A stretch of DNA of 64,000 bases from DATARH01 sp963705325 (lineage in GTDB: Bacteria; Pseudomonadota; Alphaproteobacteria; ATCC43930; CGMCC-115725), in NCBI GenBank assembly GCA_963705325.1, contig OY970069.1, forward strand, positions 5,146,001 through 5,210,000, in the 5' to 3' direction. The notes under the pieces are model-generated. The model searched no databases, had not been told where the DNA came from, and was given only the letters and a program-made list of their open reading frames with translations. A program made the position numbers and the translations under genes. How positions within the stretch are numbered: position 1 is the first letter of the stretch; every line of letters begins with the position of its first letter. This document shows, in pieces, positions 45,827 to 56,424 of the stretch.

Positions 45827-46963
45827 ATGCGAACGTTTCTCGTGTCATTTGTAGGACTTTTGGGCGTGTTCTCTCTGCCGGCCTTGGCGGAGTTCCAGAG
45901 TTCCGGCTCAGCGTTCGCAGTTGGGGATGGATCAATCGTTGTGACCGCCAACCATGTTGTCGACGGTTGCACCTCCCCCATCAATGTACCGGATGTCGGA
46001 ACCGCCTCTATGGTCAAATCTGACCGCAGGGCCGATTTGGCGATCCTAAAACTGAGCCATCCGCTGCCGACCGCGCTCCGCTTCAGGTCGGGTCACCCAG
46101 TCAAACTTGGAGAGGAAATCGTTGTCATCGGTTATCCGCTGCACGGCGTCTTGGCTTCGCCGCCAACCGTAACGACTGGGATTGTCTCCTCACTAGCGGG
46201 TCTTAGAGATGACCCTACCGAGATGCAAATCTCTGCTCCCGTCCAGCAGGGCAATTCAGGCGGCCCGGTCCTTGACAGAGGCGGAAATGTAGTAGGCGTA
46301 GTCGAAAGCAAACTTGACGCGATAAGAGCGGCTATGATCACTGGCGACATACCGCAAAATATAAATTTTGCAATTCACGCCTCTATAGTCACTTCTTTAT
46401 TAGACTCTTACGCGATCAACTACGATGTCGGCACGTTTGATACCTCAAAGCCGGTAGCTGATATCGTTTCGGCAGCTATCCCAGCTGTTGTCGTATTGGA
46501 GTGTGAGCAGAACAATGCGCCGCCAGCCATTGCTGCAAATCCGACGCCGCCACCGCCCCAGCAACCTCCACCCAACCCTATGCCCCAACCGAAGAGCGCA
46601 ACCCTTTGCGGGCAGGGGGTCGAATACGTGCTCGATCCCGCGGACACATCGGGCTTTGTGGGCGTCTGGACCGGCACCTGGAACAACACGAGCCGGCTAT
46701 GCGGCGCGCTTGTCGTGAATAGGGTTTCCTCCGACGGACAAGCAGATATCACCTACATTTACGGTCCGAGTAGCGTCACGACTACAATTCAATGGAAGCA
46801 GCAGCACGCAGAGGGGTTTATCAAAAGTAATGTCCGCTCATTTAAAGATGATCAGGGGAGCGACTATAAATTTTTTATCGGAACCTCGGGCGGAAATTTT
46901 CTCGATGCCGAATTCTTTAGTAGCTCTGGTGAGTTAAAAGCATCGTTTACGAAGCTCAACTGA
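45827..46963 (+). CDS. Secreted trypsin-like serine protease with C-terminal domain
   Basis: 378 residues from ATG 45827. Signal peptide (MRTFLVSFVGLLGVFSLPAL, cleavage after ALA). Catalytic triad visible: His in VVTANHVVDG, Asp in RRADLAILKL, Ser in APVQQGNSGGPVLD. A proline-rich linker (PPPPQQPPPNPMPQP, about residues 240-260) joins a C-terminal domain of about 110 residues (WTGTWNNTSRLCGALVVNRV). DegP/S1C-like without PDZ. Its stop overlaps the next start (TGATG). Confidence 0.82.
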   Translation: MRTFLVSFVGLLGVFSLPALAEFQSSGSAFAVGDGSIVVTANHVVDGCTSPINVPDVGTASMVKSDRRADLAILKLSHPLPTALRFRSGHPVKLGEEIVVIGYPLHGVLASPPTVTTGIVSSLAGLRDDPTEMQISAPVQQGNSGGPVLDRGGNVVGVVESKLDAIRAAMITGDIPQNINFAIHASIVTSLLDSYAINYDVGTFDTSKPVADIVSAAIPAVVVLECEQNNAPPAIAANPTPPPPQQPPPNPMPQPKSATLCGQGVEYVLDPADTSGFVGVWTGTWNNTSRLCGALVVNRVSSDGQADITYIYGPSSVTTTIQWKQQHAEGFIKSNVRSFKDDQGSDYKFFIGTSGGNFLDAEFFSSSGELKASFTKLN

Positions 46964-47607
46964 TGCAGTGGCTTGTAGATACTTTGTGCTGGCCAATTAT
47001 CGCCGTTCTTCTATGGTCTATGACAACGGCAAGTGCCGCATCTCCGGTCGCTTGCCAACGCTTCACAGATGCTCAAATAGCCTCTCCTGCACCCCGCGAC
47101 GATCCGCATTCGCTTGAACGCTTGGCCGAGATCAACTCCGCAGTAAAAGCTGGTCCGCATCCACTTTTGTTCCTCGGCGACTCTATCACCGAGCGGTGGA
47201 CATCACAGATTTGGCAACAAAATTTCGCTCCAAGAGGCGGTTTAAATGCCGGTATTGATGGGGATCGGACGGAGCATTTGAGGTGGCGGCTCGACCACGG
47301 AAATCTCGATGGAATCCCTCCGAGTGTCGTTGTTCTTCTCATTGGAACAAATGATCTTGGTCATGGCCGAACCCCCGAGGTCGCGGCCGAAGGCATTCGA
47401 CTTGACCTGATCGAGTTGAGAGCTCGATTGCCTCAGGTGCCCATTCTCCTCCTTGGGCTCACGCCTCGGAGCGACAGATTTCGGCTTGGGGTCAAGGCTG
47501 TTAACCGGCTCATCAGCAGCTGCGACGGCGGCTCCATAGTCTATGCCGATATCGGACCAGCCGTGTTAGATGGACAGGGACGATTGAGCCGAGCCCTCTC
47601 GCCTTGA
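46963..47607 (+). pseudogene. SGNH/GDSL hydrolase truncated by IS3
   Basis: 214 codons: signal peptide, block I FLGDSITERW with the nucleophile Ser, Gly in block II (FAPRGGLNAGIDG), Asn in LLIGTNDLGHG. The last conserved block (D-x-x-H) is missing because the IS3 element begins at 47605; the reading frame ends inside it. Without the catalytic Asp/His it should be inactive. Confidence 0.75.
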
Positions 47608-47638
47608 TCGGCCCCGGTTTGGTGGTCCGGTTTGAATG

Positions 47639-48560
47639 TTAGTTTAGCGTCGGTCTTGGCACCAGCTTGAGCATGGCCGGCGGAGCTGGTCGGGGTTGCG
47701 CAGCCGGCCATGCGGCGAGGGCTGGGACGAACACCTCGGGCGCCGGAGCGCGATAGCCGATCGAAGCATGCGGTCGGACCGTGTTGTAATGCCGCCGCCA
47801 ACTCTCGATGACGATCTGTGCCTCGCGCAGCGTGTAGAAGATCTCGCCGTCGAGAAGCTCGTCACGCAGGCGCGCATTGAAGCTTTCGATAAACCCGTTC
47901 TCCCACGGACTGCCCGGCGTGATGTAGGCGGTCTTTGCGCCGACCGCTGTAATCCACTCCTGCACGGCCCGGGCGACGAACTCGGGGCCATTGTCGGAAC
48001 GAATGTGCGCGGGGACGCCGCGCAGGATGAACAGGTCCGAGAGAACGTCGATGACGTCGAGCGATTTGAGCCGGCGGGAGATCCGGATGGCGAGGCACTC
48101 ATGGGTGAACTCGTCGATGATGTTGAGCATGCGGAACTTGCGTCGGTCATGAGTGCGCTCCTCGACAAAGTCGTACGACCAGACGTGGTTGGCCCGCTCG
48201 GCCCGCAGCCGGATGCACGATCCGTCCGAGAGCCACAGGCGAGCGCGCTTTGGTTGCCGGGAGGGGACCTTCAGCCCCTCGCGTCGCCAAATCCGCTCAA
48301 CCCGCTTGTCGTTGACCAGCCAACCGGCGCGGCGCAGAAACTCGGCGATCTTGCGATAGCCGTAGCGGCCATATTGCTTGGCCAACGCGACAATGTCGGC
48401 GGTCAATCGCTCTTCGTCGTCACGGCCCCGCGGGATCTTGCGCTGCGTCGAGCGGTGCTGCCCGAGCGCCGCACAGGCACGGCGCTCGGAAATCGACAGT
48501 ACGTCTCGGACATGCTCGATGCAGGCGCGGCGACGCGCGGGGCTTAGAAGTTTCCCCGTG
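47639..48560 (-). CDS. IS3 transposase OrfB (integrase domain)
   Basis: Integrase-type DDE: Asp in HVWSYDFVEERTHDRRKFRM, Asp in AHIRSDNGPEFVARAVQEW, Glu in WENGFIESFNARLRDELL. The open frame extends to about 48560, overlapping orfA in the -1 frame, so it is expressed as an OrfAB fusion by frameshifting near GGGGAAAC, or from an internal start around 48406. Confidence 0.8.
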
Positions 48561-48822
48561 CCGCCTCCTGCAGGATCAGCTTGTCCAGCGTCAGGTCCGA
48601 TATCGCGCGGCGAAGCCGCGTGTTCTCAGTCTCCAGGTCCTTAAGACGCTTCACCTGGTCGCTCTTCAACCCGCCAAACTCTTGGCGCCAGCGGTAATAC
48701 GTCACCTCGCTCACCCCAATCGATCGGATCGCGTCGGCCACGCCCTGGCCTTGCGAGGTCAAAACATCAACCTGCCGCAGCTTGGCGACAATCTCTTCCG
48801 GCTTGTAGATCTTCCTCGGCAT
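48544..48822 (-). CDS. IS3 OrfA (HTH protein)
   Basis: 92 residues: MPRKIYKPEEIVAKLRQVDV, HTH GVADAIRSIGVSEVTYYRWR, leucine-rich coil (LKDLETENTRLRRAISDLTL). Typical OrfA of the IS407 group. The frame extends 15 codons upstream into the element end. Confidence 0.8.
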   Translation of the reverse strand: MPRKIYKPEEIVAKLRQVDVLTSQGQGVADAIRSIGVSEVTYYRWRQEFGGLKSDQVKRLKDLETENTRLRRAISDLTLDKLILQEAARGNF

Positions 48823-48885
48823 CGCGGTCCTCCTCGAGAGCAAAAACCATAGCTCAGGGTGGACCACTTCAGCGGGGGTGGATCA

Positions 48886-49747
48886 GCTGCCCGACGGCAG
48901 CGCGCGGCGTCTCAAGGTTCGCTCGATGGTCGGTCTGCTGCCGCTCTGTGCGGTGACAGTGATTGAAAAATGGCAGCGCGAGCGCGTCCCCAATTTGACC
49001 GCAGGCATGTTGCAGTACGTGGCACACACACCGGAGCTCTTCGAAACGATCCATGCGACCGGGCCGGGCCATTTCGGCGTCGCTCAACGCGGCATCTTGG
49101 CCCTCGTCAACGAGAATAGGCTGCGCCGCATCCTTACCCGGATGCTCGACGAGAACGAGTTCCTGAGCCCTTACGGCATCCGCGCGCTGTCTCGCTATCA
49201 TGCCGAGCACCCCTATGTGTTTTCAGCCGGGGGGCAGGAATACAGGGTGGCGTACCTGCCGGCGGAGTCGGACACCGGCATGTTCGGCGGCAACTCAAAC
49301 TGGCGCGGACCGATCTGGATGCCGGTCAACGCGCTGCTCATCCGAGCGTTGCTGCATTACTATGGCTATTACGGCGACGACTTCAAAATCGAGTGCCCGA
49401 CCGGGTCGGGCAACCTGATGAACCTGTTCGAGGTGGCGCGCGAGATTGCCAGTCGGCTGACCCGGATATTCCTGCGCAACGAAGCCGGCCAGCGGCCGGT
49501 GTTCGGTGGCAGCGAGAAATTCCAGAACGATCCCCACTGGCGCGATCATTTGCTGTTCTACGAGTACTTCCATGGCGACAACGGCGCCGGGATCGGCGCC
49601 AGCCATCAAACGGGTTGGACCGGGATCGTCGCCACCCTGATTGAGCTCTTTGGGAAGCTCGACGCCGGAGCTCTTGCGCAGAGCGGGGTAAACGCGGCGT
49701 TCGGCCGAGAGTATCCGCCCGATGCGCCGGGTGCCCGCGCCCGTTGA
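48886..49747 (+). pseudogene. C-terminal part of GH63-like glucosidase
   Basis: LPDGSARRLKVRSMVGLLPL, GMFGGNSNWRGPIWMPVNAL, GASHQTGWTGIVATLIELFG: the C-terminal half of MGH1/GH63-type (mannosyl-oligosaccharide glucosidase-like) proteins that in bacteria are about 800-900 residues. About 285 residues remain; the 5' part was lost at the IS3 junction. Whether the truncated frame is expressed is unknown. Confidence 0.7.
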
Positions 49748-49835
49748 TCCTACGTCAATCGGAGAATCCAACCATGCGTCTCCCGTCATGTGATGCGTCC
49801 AGTGTGCTGACGTCACCGCGATCATGCGCCGCTGC

Positions 49836-51050
49836 TCACTTGATGATGCCGGCCAGCAGCTTCAGAACCTCCATGAAGGGTAGAACTAGGAACAGCAGCG
49901 GCAGGGCCGGCAGGCAGGCGATAACAGCGACGCGTACAAGCTGAGTGGCCCCAACCGGAATAATGTTCATTTGTCTGATGACGGTGAAGCTGCTGCCCAG
50001 GTCGACGAGGGACGACATGTCCGGGTTTCCCAGGGGTACTTCGTCGGCAGACATGTTTCCGTCGATCCACTTTTGATGAAACAACTGGTTGTGCTGCTGA
50101 ACGAGCATTCCGTAAGACCGCAGGCCCTCCAGCCGCGTCCGGGCCAGGAGCGGAACAAATATCAGCAGCGGGCCGAAAGTGATAAATTCAACGAATACGA
50201 GATAGGCGATGAGCAGAGGTGTCATCGAGTGCAAAGCAGCCAGATTGAGGCCCTCGAACCGTGCGCGAAACGCTACCTCGGCGCTGAGCACGCAGCCCAC
50301 GGCAAAAGGGAAGATCGCCATTGTGACATGTGCGACCCCTAGGAAGCCCAGTCCCGCTGCCATATCAGTGTGAGTGGCAAACAGATTGAGGCGCAGCCGC
50401 GACACCTCCCACAGGAACAAAGTCCAGATAACGAGCCGCCAGACCCATCGCAACACAAAGAACTGCACTAGCGGCGTCGCGACGAAATTATACCAAAGCC
50501 CCGCCCCGGAAAGGTGCAACGCCCCATCAGCCCAAGTGGTATGCCAAGTCGTAGTGGTGAGGCCCATCAGTCGCTCGAGCGAGAAGAACCATGCACCAAA
50601 CAGCGCAATAACCAAGAATACGACCTCGGGAAGATAGGCCTCTCGCCGGCGCCGGACGCGAGCAACCGCCGCCGCGAAGTCGGCGTGGCTTTCCGATCGG
50701 ATGATGCCAGCATGAATGAAGCGTAGACCGGCGCTCCTCATCTGTGGCCCGACCACTTTCTCAGCCGCAAAAATCAGCGGGACCCCGAGAAACAAGCGGG
50801 CGTATGTAGTGAAATCCAGCAGGAATGCCTGTCGCGGTGTGGGCCCGAGCGCATGTCCCTCCACCGTGGAGAAGATGAGAAGCGGGAGCCAGGTGATAGC
50901 AATGAACAGTAAGCTGCGCCGTGCGACGGATGGCCCGGCGCCCGCGATGATCCCGACGCGCTGCATCAAGCGGTAGGCTGGGCCTCCGAGCTCGAATTCG
51001 AGCTCTGTCTCGCCATTAGGCAACAGGGCGATGGCCGGCTGATCCGGCAT
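49836..51050 (-). CDS. Polytopic membrane protein of unknown function
   Basis: 404 residues from ATG 51050. About six to seven membrane segments (SLLFIAITWLPLLIFSTVEG, VVFLVIALFGAWFF, FVLRWVWRLVIWTLFLWEVS, MTPLLIAYLVFVEFITFGPL, LPALPLLFLVLPFMEVL) with basic loops. No family motif recognised. The start overlaps the upstream stop (TGATG), so it is coupled to the gene at 51050-51445. Confidence 0.72.
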   Translation of the reverse strand: MPDQPAIALLPNGETELEFELGGPAYRLMQRVGIIAGAGPSVARRSLLFIAITWLPLLIFSTVEGHALGPTPRQAFLLDFTTYARLFLGVPLIFAAEKVVGPQMRSAGLRFIHAGIIRSESHADFAAAVARVRRRREAYLPEVVFLVIALFGAWFFSLERLMGLTTTTWHTTWADGALHLSGAGLWYNFVATPLVQFFVLRWVWRLVIWTLFLWEVSRLRLNLFATHTDMAAGLGFLGVAHVTMAIFPFAVGCVLSAEVAFRARFEGLNLAALHSMTPLLIAYLVFVEFITFGPLLIFVPLLARTRLEGLRSYGMLVQQHNQLFHQKWIDGNMSADEVPLGNPDMSSLVDLGSSFTVIRQMNIIPVGATQLVRVAVIACLPALPLLFLVLPFMEVLKLLAGIIK

Positions 51051-51445
51051 CAGACTTCCCGATGGGCGTTGATCGTCGCCTTTCGCACCAAGCCCTTGAG
51101 GGGGGCATGGACATGTTCGGCCCGGTCCCCGCACGTCAGCGAAAATTTGCCGATCGCATCGTCGAACTTACCGCCCGTGCCCACGTAGCCGCTGATTATC
51201 GCGGCATCCGCGGCCTTGGCATCAGACCTTTGCCAAGCCCCATGCCGGGCACGGGAAACTTGGTCGTTCGGCGCTTTTCCTAACGCGGCTCGTTTATCCG
51301 ATGAGGTCGTCGGGGCGCCGCCGTCAGGTATTGTTGCGGAGCTCGAGACGTCGGCCTTCCCCGCTTGGCGACGCGCAGTGCGCTCTTCCGTCAGCGTCGT
51401 CACTAAGGCGGGAGTGTCGGCGGGCGTCTCTGGTGTTTTCGACAT
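51050..51445 (-). CDS. Small protein with DUF2252-like C-terminus
   Basis: 131 residues from ATG 51445 (MSKTPETPADTPALVTTLTE). The last 45 residues (ISGYVGTGGKFDDAIGKFSL) resemble the end of DUF2252 proteins; the N-terminal part is Ala/Thr-rich and probably disordered. It would be a shortened relative. A FixK-like box centred at 51523.5 fits a transcript start near 51482, 37 bases before the ATG. Confidence 0.5.
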   Translation of the reverse strand: MSKTPETPADTPALVTTLTEERTARRQAGKADVSSSATIPDGGAPTTSSDKRAALGKAPNDQVSRARHGAWQRSDAKAADAAIISGYVGTGGKFDDAIGKFSLTCGDRAEHVHAPLKGLVRKATINAHREV

Positions 51446-51516
51446 GGCGATTGCTTCCCGTCTCGCTCGGCTACATCGCAGCTGGTATTTCGATGGAATA
51501 TTTGAATTTCCGAGAC

Positions 51517-51530
51517 CGACATTGATCCAA
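51517..51530. promoter_or_regulatory. FixK/FNR-like box upstream of 51445 operon
   Basis: Minus strand CTGATTTGGATCAA: TGAT-N4-ATCA core with one end mismatch; the core TGATTTGGATCA is identical to the box at 38383-38396. Confidence 0.5.
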
Positions 51531-51782
51531 ATCAGACTTAACGACGGGAATTTATGGCTTACGGTCGGTCCAATGAAACGGCCTCTGTCCACCGAGTTCG
51601 ATCCTGAGAGCTGCCGCGAGTGGCGGTGGGGCAAAACCGGCCGGGTAAGGCCGCGATAACCAATGACCGTTCCTGGATCTTGAACCGGTCGTTACAAGCG
51701 AGGTGCGCCGGCGGCTGCATAGCGCCGCTTCCGGCCATTCACGGGACCACGAGTAACCAAGGGGGCGCTTCCTGCACGCGTA

Positions 51783-51878
51783 CTAGTGTGACCAGGGCAG
51801 CTGGCCTACATCGAAGTAGCCCGCAGCGATTAGGATCACAGCGGCTATACCAATAAAGTAGAAGACGCTCCTGGGCAT
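51783..51878 (-). CDS. 31-residue membrane peptide
   Basis: MPRSVFYFIGIAAVILIAAG, then YFDVGQLPWSH: one transmembrane helix with a polar tail. ATG 51876-51878 follows GGAGGTAAGCT, a strong ribosome-binding site. 124 bases after the groESL-linked small genes; may belong to their transcript. Confidence 0.6.
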   Translation of the reverse strand: MPRSVFYFIGIAAVILIAAGYFDVGQLPWSH

Positions 51879-52002
51879 AGCTTACCTCCAGCCTTCGGGC
51901 CGATGTTTCGCGCTTGATGCGGCATTCGGGCCACCTCCGACGTCCAGGGTGCGGGTCTGAGTTGCATCGTGGCGATCAGTTCACCTTCGAAGATCACGTC
52001 GA

Positions 52003-52206
52003 TCAGAATGACCCGCCAACTCCAGGTATCATCCAAGGGCGATGCCCAATCTGCTCGGGCGGCTCTCCGTCGGCCCGCGGCGCCTTGATTGCGATCGGCG
52101 TTGCTCCGTCAGGTTGAGCGCCGTCATTACTGAATGGCAGATGGTCCTTCGACCATTGTTCGAAGGCGTTCGCGCTGCTTGCCGGGGATGCGTCCATTAT
52201 GGTCAT
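52003..52206 (-). CDS. Small hypothetical protein
   Basis: 67 residues (MTIMDASPASSANAFEQWSK, ending IGHRPWMIPGVGGSF). The start overlaps the stop of the preceding gene by four bases (ATGA). Fourth overlapping gene after groEL; family unknown. Confidence 0.5.
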   Translation of the reverse strand: MTIMDASPASSANAFEQWSKDHLPFSNDGAQPDGATPIAIKAPRADGEPPEQIGHRPWMIPGVGGSF

Positions 52207-52433
52207 CCTTCAGTTGGGCCCAGGATGGGGATTTTGCCCCCGGTGTGGCGCTGCTGGATCATTCCGAGCACCCGGATCCAGTGCCGGGCCTGCGGCCTTT
52301 GTCCGGCAAGCGCCGCGGCGCGAACATTGTCCCGCGCGACGATTGCGGCGTCCGCTCCGTGCACGTCGATCATGTAGCGAGCAAGCAATTGCTCGTCGTC
52401 GCCATCGGCAGCATCCATCGCGATCAAGGTCAT
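52203..52433 (-). CDS. Small soluble hypothetical protein
   Basis: 76 residues: MTLIAMDAADGDDEQLLARY, MIDVHGADAAIVARDNVRAA, ALAGQRPQARHWIRVLGMIQ. Helical, acidic N-terminus. ATG 52433 overlaps the stop of the 30-residue peptide (ATGA). No family recognised. Confidence 0.6.
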   Translation of the reverse strand: MTLIAMDAADGDDEQLLARYMIDVHGADAAIVARDNVRAAALAGQRPQARHWIRVLGMIQQRHTGGKIPILGPTEG

Positions 52434-52522
52434 TGGAACGCTCGGACCACGATGAGGGCCGCCAAACTCAGCCCGATTAGCATCGGAATGACGATTGGCG
52501 GGACGAACCAGGTTCTGCTCAT
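52430..52522 (-). CDS. 30-residue membrane peptide
   Basis: MSRTWFVPPIVIPMLIGLSL, then AALIVVRAFQ: a single hydrophobic helix. Overlaps the Sel1 gene stop at its 5' end and the next gene's start at its 3' end, both ATGA, so it is embedded in a coupled chain of genes. Confidence 0.65.
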   Translation of the reverse strand: MSRTWFVPPIVIPMLIGLSLAALIVVRAFQ

Positions 52523-52971
52523 GTGAGGGCCGGGTCGGCTGTCTTGGGCCAACCGGGTAGGGCTGGCGGTACCTTCGGTTTCCAGCTCTGCACAAAGCGG
52601 CTGACCTCCGCGTTTTGAACCGGGGTCAGGGACTTTGCGACGCGTTGATAGGCAGATTGGGTCTTCTGTAGAGGTCCGCCGCGCAGGCCCCTCGCCGCCA
52701 GCAGATACCACTCGCAAGCCTTAACCGACCCGTCGGACGTGTTCGGCTGGCCGGCGTAAAGTTCCGCCAGCCGTACCTGCGCACGGGGCAGCCCCTGCTC
52801 GGCGGCAGCTAGCAACCATCTCGCCGCCTCCGATCGGTTGCCTTGAGGAACATAGCGGCTGTCGAGCAGCTCGTTTTCGTACATGACAGAGAGATTGAAT
52901 TGGGCCTCGGCGTCACCGCGCTCGGCGGCTTCAAGCAGGTGCTTTTCCATATGCTCCTCGTTCCTCGACAT
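52519..52971 (-). CDS. Sel1-like repeat protein
   Basis: 150 residues with tandem Sel1/TPR-like repeats (LLEAAERGDAEAQFNLSVMY; EAARWLLAAAEQGLPRAQVR, LAELYAG; ACEWYLLAARGL). Such repeats bind proteins. Begins 24 bases after groEL and starts a run of ATGA-overlapping genes. No signal peptide, so cytoplasmic. A second Met eight codons in, behind GAGGAG, is an alternative start. Confidence 0.75.
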   Translation of the reverse strand: MSRNEEHMEKHLLEAAERGDAEAQFNLSVMYENELLDSRYVPQGNRSEAARWLLAAAEQGLPRAQVRLAELYAGQPNTSDGSVKACEWYLLAARGLRGGPLQKTQSAYQRVAKSLTPVQNAEVSRFVQSWKPKVPPALPGWPKTADPALT

Positions 52972-52995
52972 CCGGAATAAGCGGGTAGTGCAGGG

Positions 52996-54624
<1,629 letters not shown>

Positions 54625-54640
54625 TGCTTCTATCTCCCGG

Positions 54641-54955
54641 TTAAGCGGCTATCTTTTGCGCAGCGGCGTGCTCGAGCACGCCCATGATGTCGGCTTCGCT
54701 CATAATCATCAGTTCTTCGCCGTCGAGCTTGACCTCGGTGCCTGACCACTTGCCGAACAGCACCCGGTCGCCTGGTTTCACCCCCATCGGAAGGAGCGCG
54801 CCATCCTTGTTGCGGGCGCCGGGGCCGATCGCGACAACCTCGCCTTCCAGCGGCTTTTCCTGCACTGCGTCGGGGATGAAGATCCCGCCGGCGGTCTTTG
54901 CCTCGGCGTCGACACGGCGGATCAGGACGCGGTCCTGTAGCGGGCGCAATCTCAT
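54641..54955 (-). CDS. groES: 10-kDa co-chaperonin GroES
   Basis: 104 residues: MRLRPLQDRVLIRRVDAEAK, mobile loop TAGGIFIPDAVQEKPLEGEV, roof loop, GDRVLFGKWSGTEVKLDGEE. Heptameric lid for GroEL. Promoter region carries a CIRCE-like operator at 54992-55018. Confidence 0.97.
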   Translation of the reverse strand: MRLRPLQDRVLIRRVDAEAKTAGGIFIPDAVQEKPLEGEVVAIGPGARNKDGALLPMGVKPGDRVLFGKWSGTEVKLDGEELMIMSEADIMGVLEHAAAQKIAA

Positions 54956-54991
54956 TTAAGCGTCTCCAAGGACCGAATTTTGGGCAAGTGC

Positions 54992-55018
54992 TTGGCACTG
55001 TCGGACCGCAAGTGCTAG
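54992..55018. promoter_or_regulatory. CIRCE-like operator (HrcA site)
   Basis: TTGGCACTG, nine bases, AAGTGCTAG: the 9-9-9 layout of CIRCE (TTAGCACTC-N9-GAGTGCTAA) with two changes per arm. 37 bases before the groES ATG. Predicts HrcA repression. 55019-55177 is AT-rich and holds only the promoter. Confidence 0.7.
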
Positions 55019-55177
55019 CGCATGCAGTACGTGGGGCTGCCGATCGATAAATACAACTTAAATTATTCGCCGGTTGGCACCATTTTATTTAGGCGTCTAA
55101 TCAACAGGAAATAATATTTGCCAATATTACCATCGAGTTCCGAGCATTATTTTCTTGAAATTTTCATAGCGAGCGCG

Positions 55178-55660
55178 TCAGGAACGATAGGTCCCGAGCA
55201 GCCTATCCCAGAAGAAATCGATCACCGCGAAATTGCAGGTGCCGCAGCGGTGGTGGATGAAATGTAGCTGCTGCTTTCGCCTGAACCAGGAAAAGCGGCC
55301 AAGCCATGAGCCGGCTACGTGATAATGATAGTCGATATAATAATGGCCACCAAATGACAGTGACATCACCGCAAGCCGAACAGGTCTAATCGGAGAAAAA
55401 AATAACCCAAGCCGACAACCACGCCCGCGGGCATCAAAAAGTACAGCGTATTATTGTCCCCATTATCGAGGTAATGGGCGGAAACAACGCGATCTTCGGT
55501 ATAATGGGTATGGTGAAACTGGATGTGATTCTTGAAAAATCTTCCACCAATGCGGCTGTGTCCGAGATATCGATGAAATAAAGTCTGCCCCAGTGACATC
55601 AGGAAATGGGCACACACCGCAGTAAGGCCGTACAGGAGAAGGCTATCCACTCCAGCCGCG
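55178..55660 (-). pseudogene. Fatty-acid hydroxylase/sterol-desaturase-like pseudogene
   Basis: Membrane segments and the histidine clusters of PF04116: HRYLGH, QFHHTHY, GGHYYIDYHYH, LHFIHHRCGTCNF. The N-terminus is cut by an IS3 remnant at 55661, whose OrfA start would now begin the frame. A further frameshift lies near 55368, where DLFGLR-stop should continue VMSLSFGG. Inactive. Confidence 0.65.
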
Positions 55661-55727
55661 GGCATCGCGGTCCTCCTTCGAGCAAAAACCATAGCTCAGG
55701 GTGGACCACCTCTCCGGGGGAGGATCA
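55661..55727. mobile_element. 67-bp remnant of IS3-type element end
   Basis: Matches 48818-48885 (GGCATCGCGGTCCTCC, AGCAAAAACCATAGCTCAGG, GTGGACCAC, GGATCA) with few changes. Same orientation as the intact element's right end. Genes on both sides are truncated. Confidence 0.7.
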
Positions 55728-55911
55728 GTGGTTGATTGGGCTCACGCTTCCGACTTCGTGGAGGCACGGCGATGGTCTCCCGAGCCGCGGCCGCCTTATC
55801 CGCCACTTCCTTGATTAGACGCAGCGCGCGCAGCCGCGCCGTTTTGGCCAACTCGGCTTGCTTTTCATCGTCGCCGGGCGGGCAAACTTTCACATGGATG
55901 TATTTGATCAT
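55728..55911 (-). pseudogene. Small gene 3'-truncated by IS remnant
   Basis: MIKYIHVKVCPPGDDEKQAE, LAKTARLRALRLIKEVADKA, AARETIAVPPRSRKREP: helical basic protein of at least 60 residues. Its end now runs into the IS remnant to 55696. Original length and family unknown. Confidence 0.5.
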
Positions 55912-56177
55912 CCTGAACGGTCCTTTGGCTTGGCGACGGCACCGGTCACCGCACAATGGGGCTAATCGCCGCGGAAAAGCCGGCGATCGGGCGCGCGCAT
56001 TTGCGCTATTCAACCGCCCGGCGGGGGACTCAGCGAAAACCCGCTAGCCATATATGGGGCTTCCAAGTCCGTTTTGGGCGGACCACCAATGCGGCATGGA
56101 TTTTCGAGCGCATCGATCGTCGACCAACGTTCTGCGGTCCTGCAAAGAGCTTGATCATGACCACACGGCCGCTAGGC

Positions 56178-56288
56178 GCTCTTGCCCGGCCCTCCCCCAA
56201 TGACGGCAATGGGGCGATGTCATTGATCAAGTCCAGGCTGTTTCATGGGGTTTTCCGATCTCTCACCTTGGTAAATGGAGCTAATTGA
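56178..56288 (+). other. Decayed relative of the 35759-35880 region
   Basis: GCTCTTGCCCGGCC (56178-56191) equals 35759-35772. Then an ATG at 56217 opens MSLIKSRLFHGVFRSLTLVN, 23 residues, resembling the start of the 27-residue peptide (GCGATG-CATTGAT in both). Probably a diverged duplicate. Confidence 0.4.
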
Positions 56289-56390
56289 AAAAATGACCGG
56301 GCGTTGGGTCGGGAAGACATATCCACCCGGCCAGTAGTCCTGAGACCCAGGGGAACAAACCGTCAGGGTGCGCTTGCGTGTCTATCAAGC
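56288..56390 (-). ncRNA. Candidate FixK-controlled small RNA, copy B
   Basis: Minus strand: hairpin 1 (CCTGA/TCAGG, 56363-56367 with 56339-56343, loop with TTCCCC), then CTGGCCGGGTGGATATGTC, hairpin 2 (GGCCGGG/CCCGGTC, 56326-56332 with 56295-56301, loop with TCTTCCC) and six T at 56293-56288: an intrinsic terminator. A FixK-like box at 56425-56438 predicts a start near 56390. No open frame inside. Copy A is at 35670-35790. Confidence 0.6.
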
Positions 56391-56424
56391 TCACCGTTCA
56401 TGCATGACAACCCGAGTTGGCGGA

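Larger units (their letters stand above)
47605..48885 (-). mobile_element. IS3-family element
   Basis: 1281 bp. Ends read TGATCGGCCCCGGTTTGG (left) and, on the minus strand, TGATCCACCCCCGCTGAA (right), imperfect inverted repeats of about 25 bp ending GGTCC. No target duplication: left flank ends GCCT, right flank starts GCTG. Different truncated genes abut the two ends, so it sits at a rearrangement junction. Confidence 0.8.
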
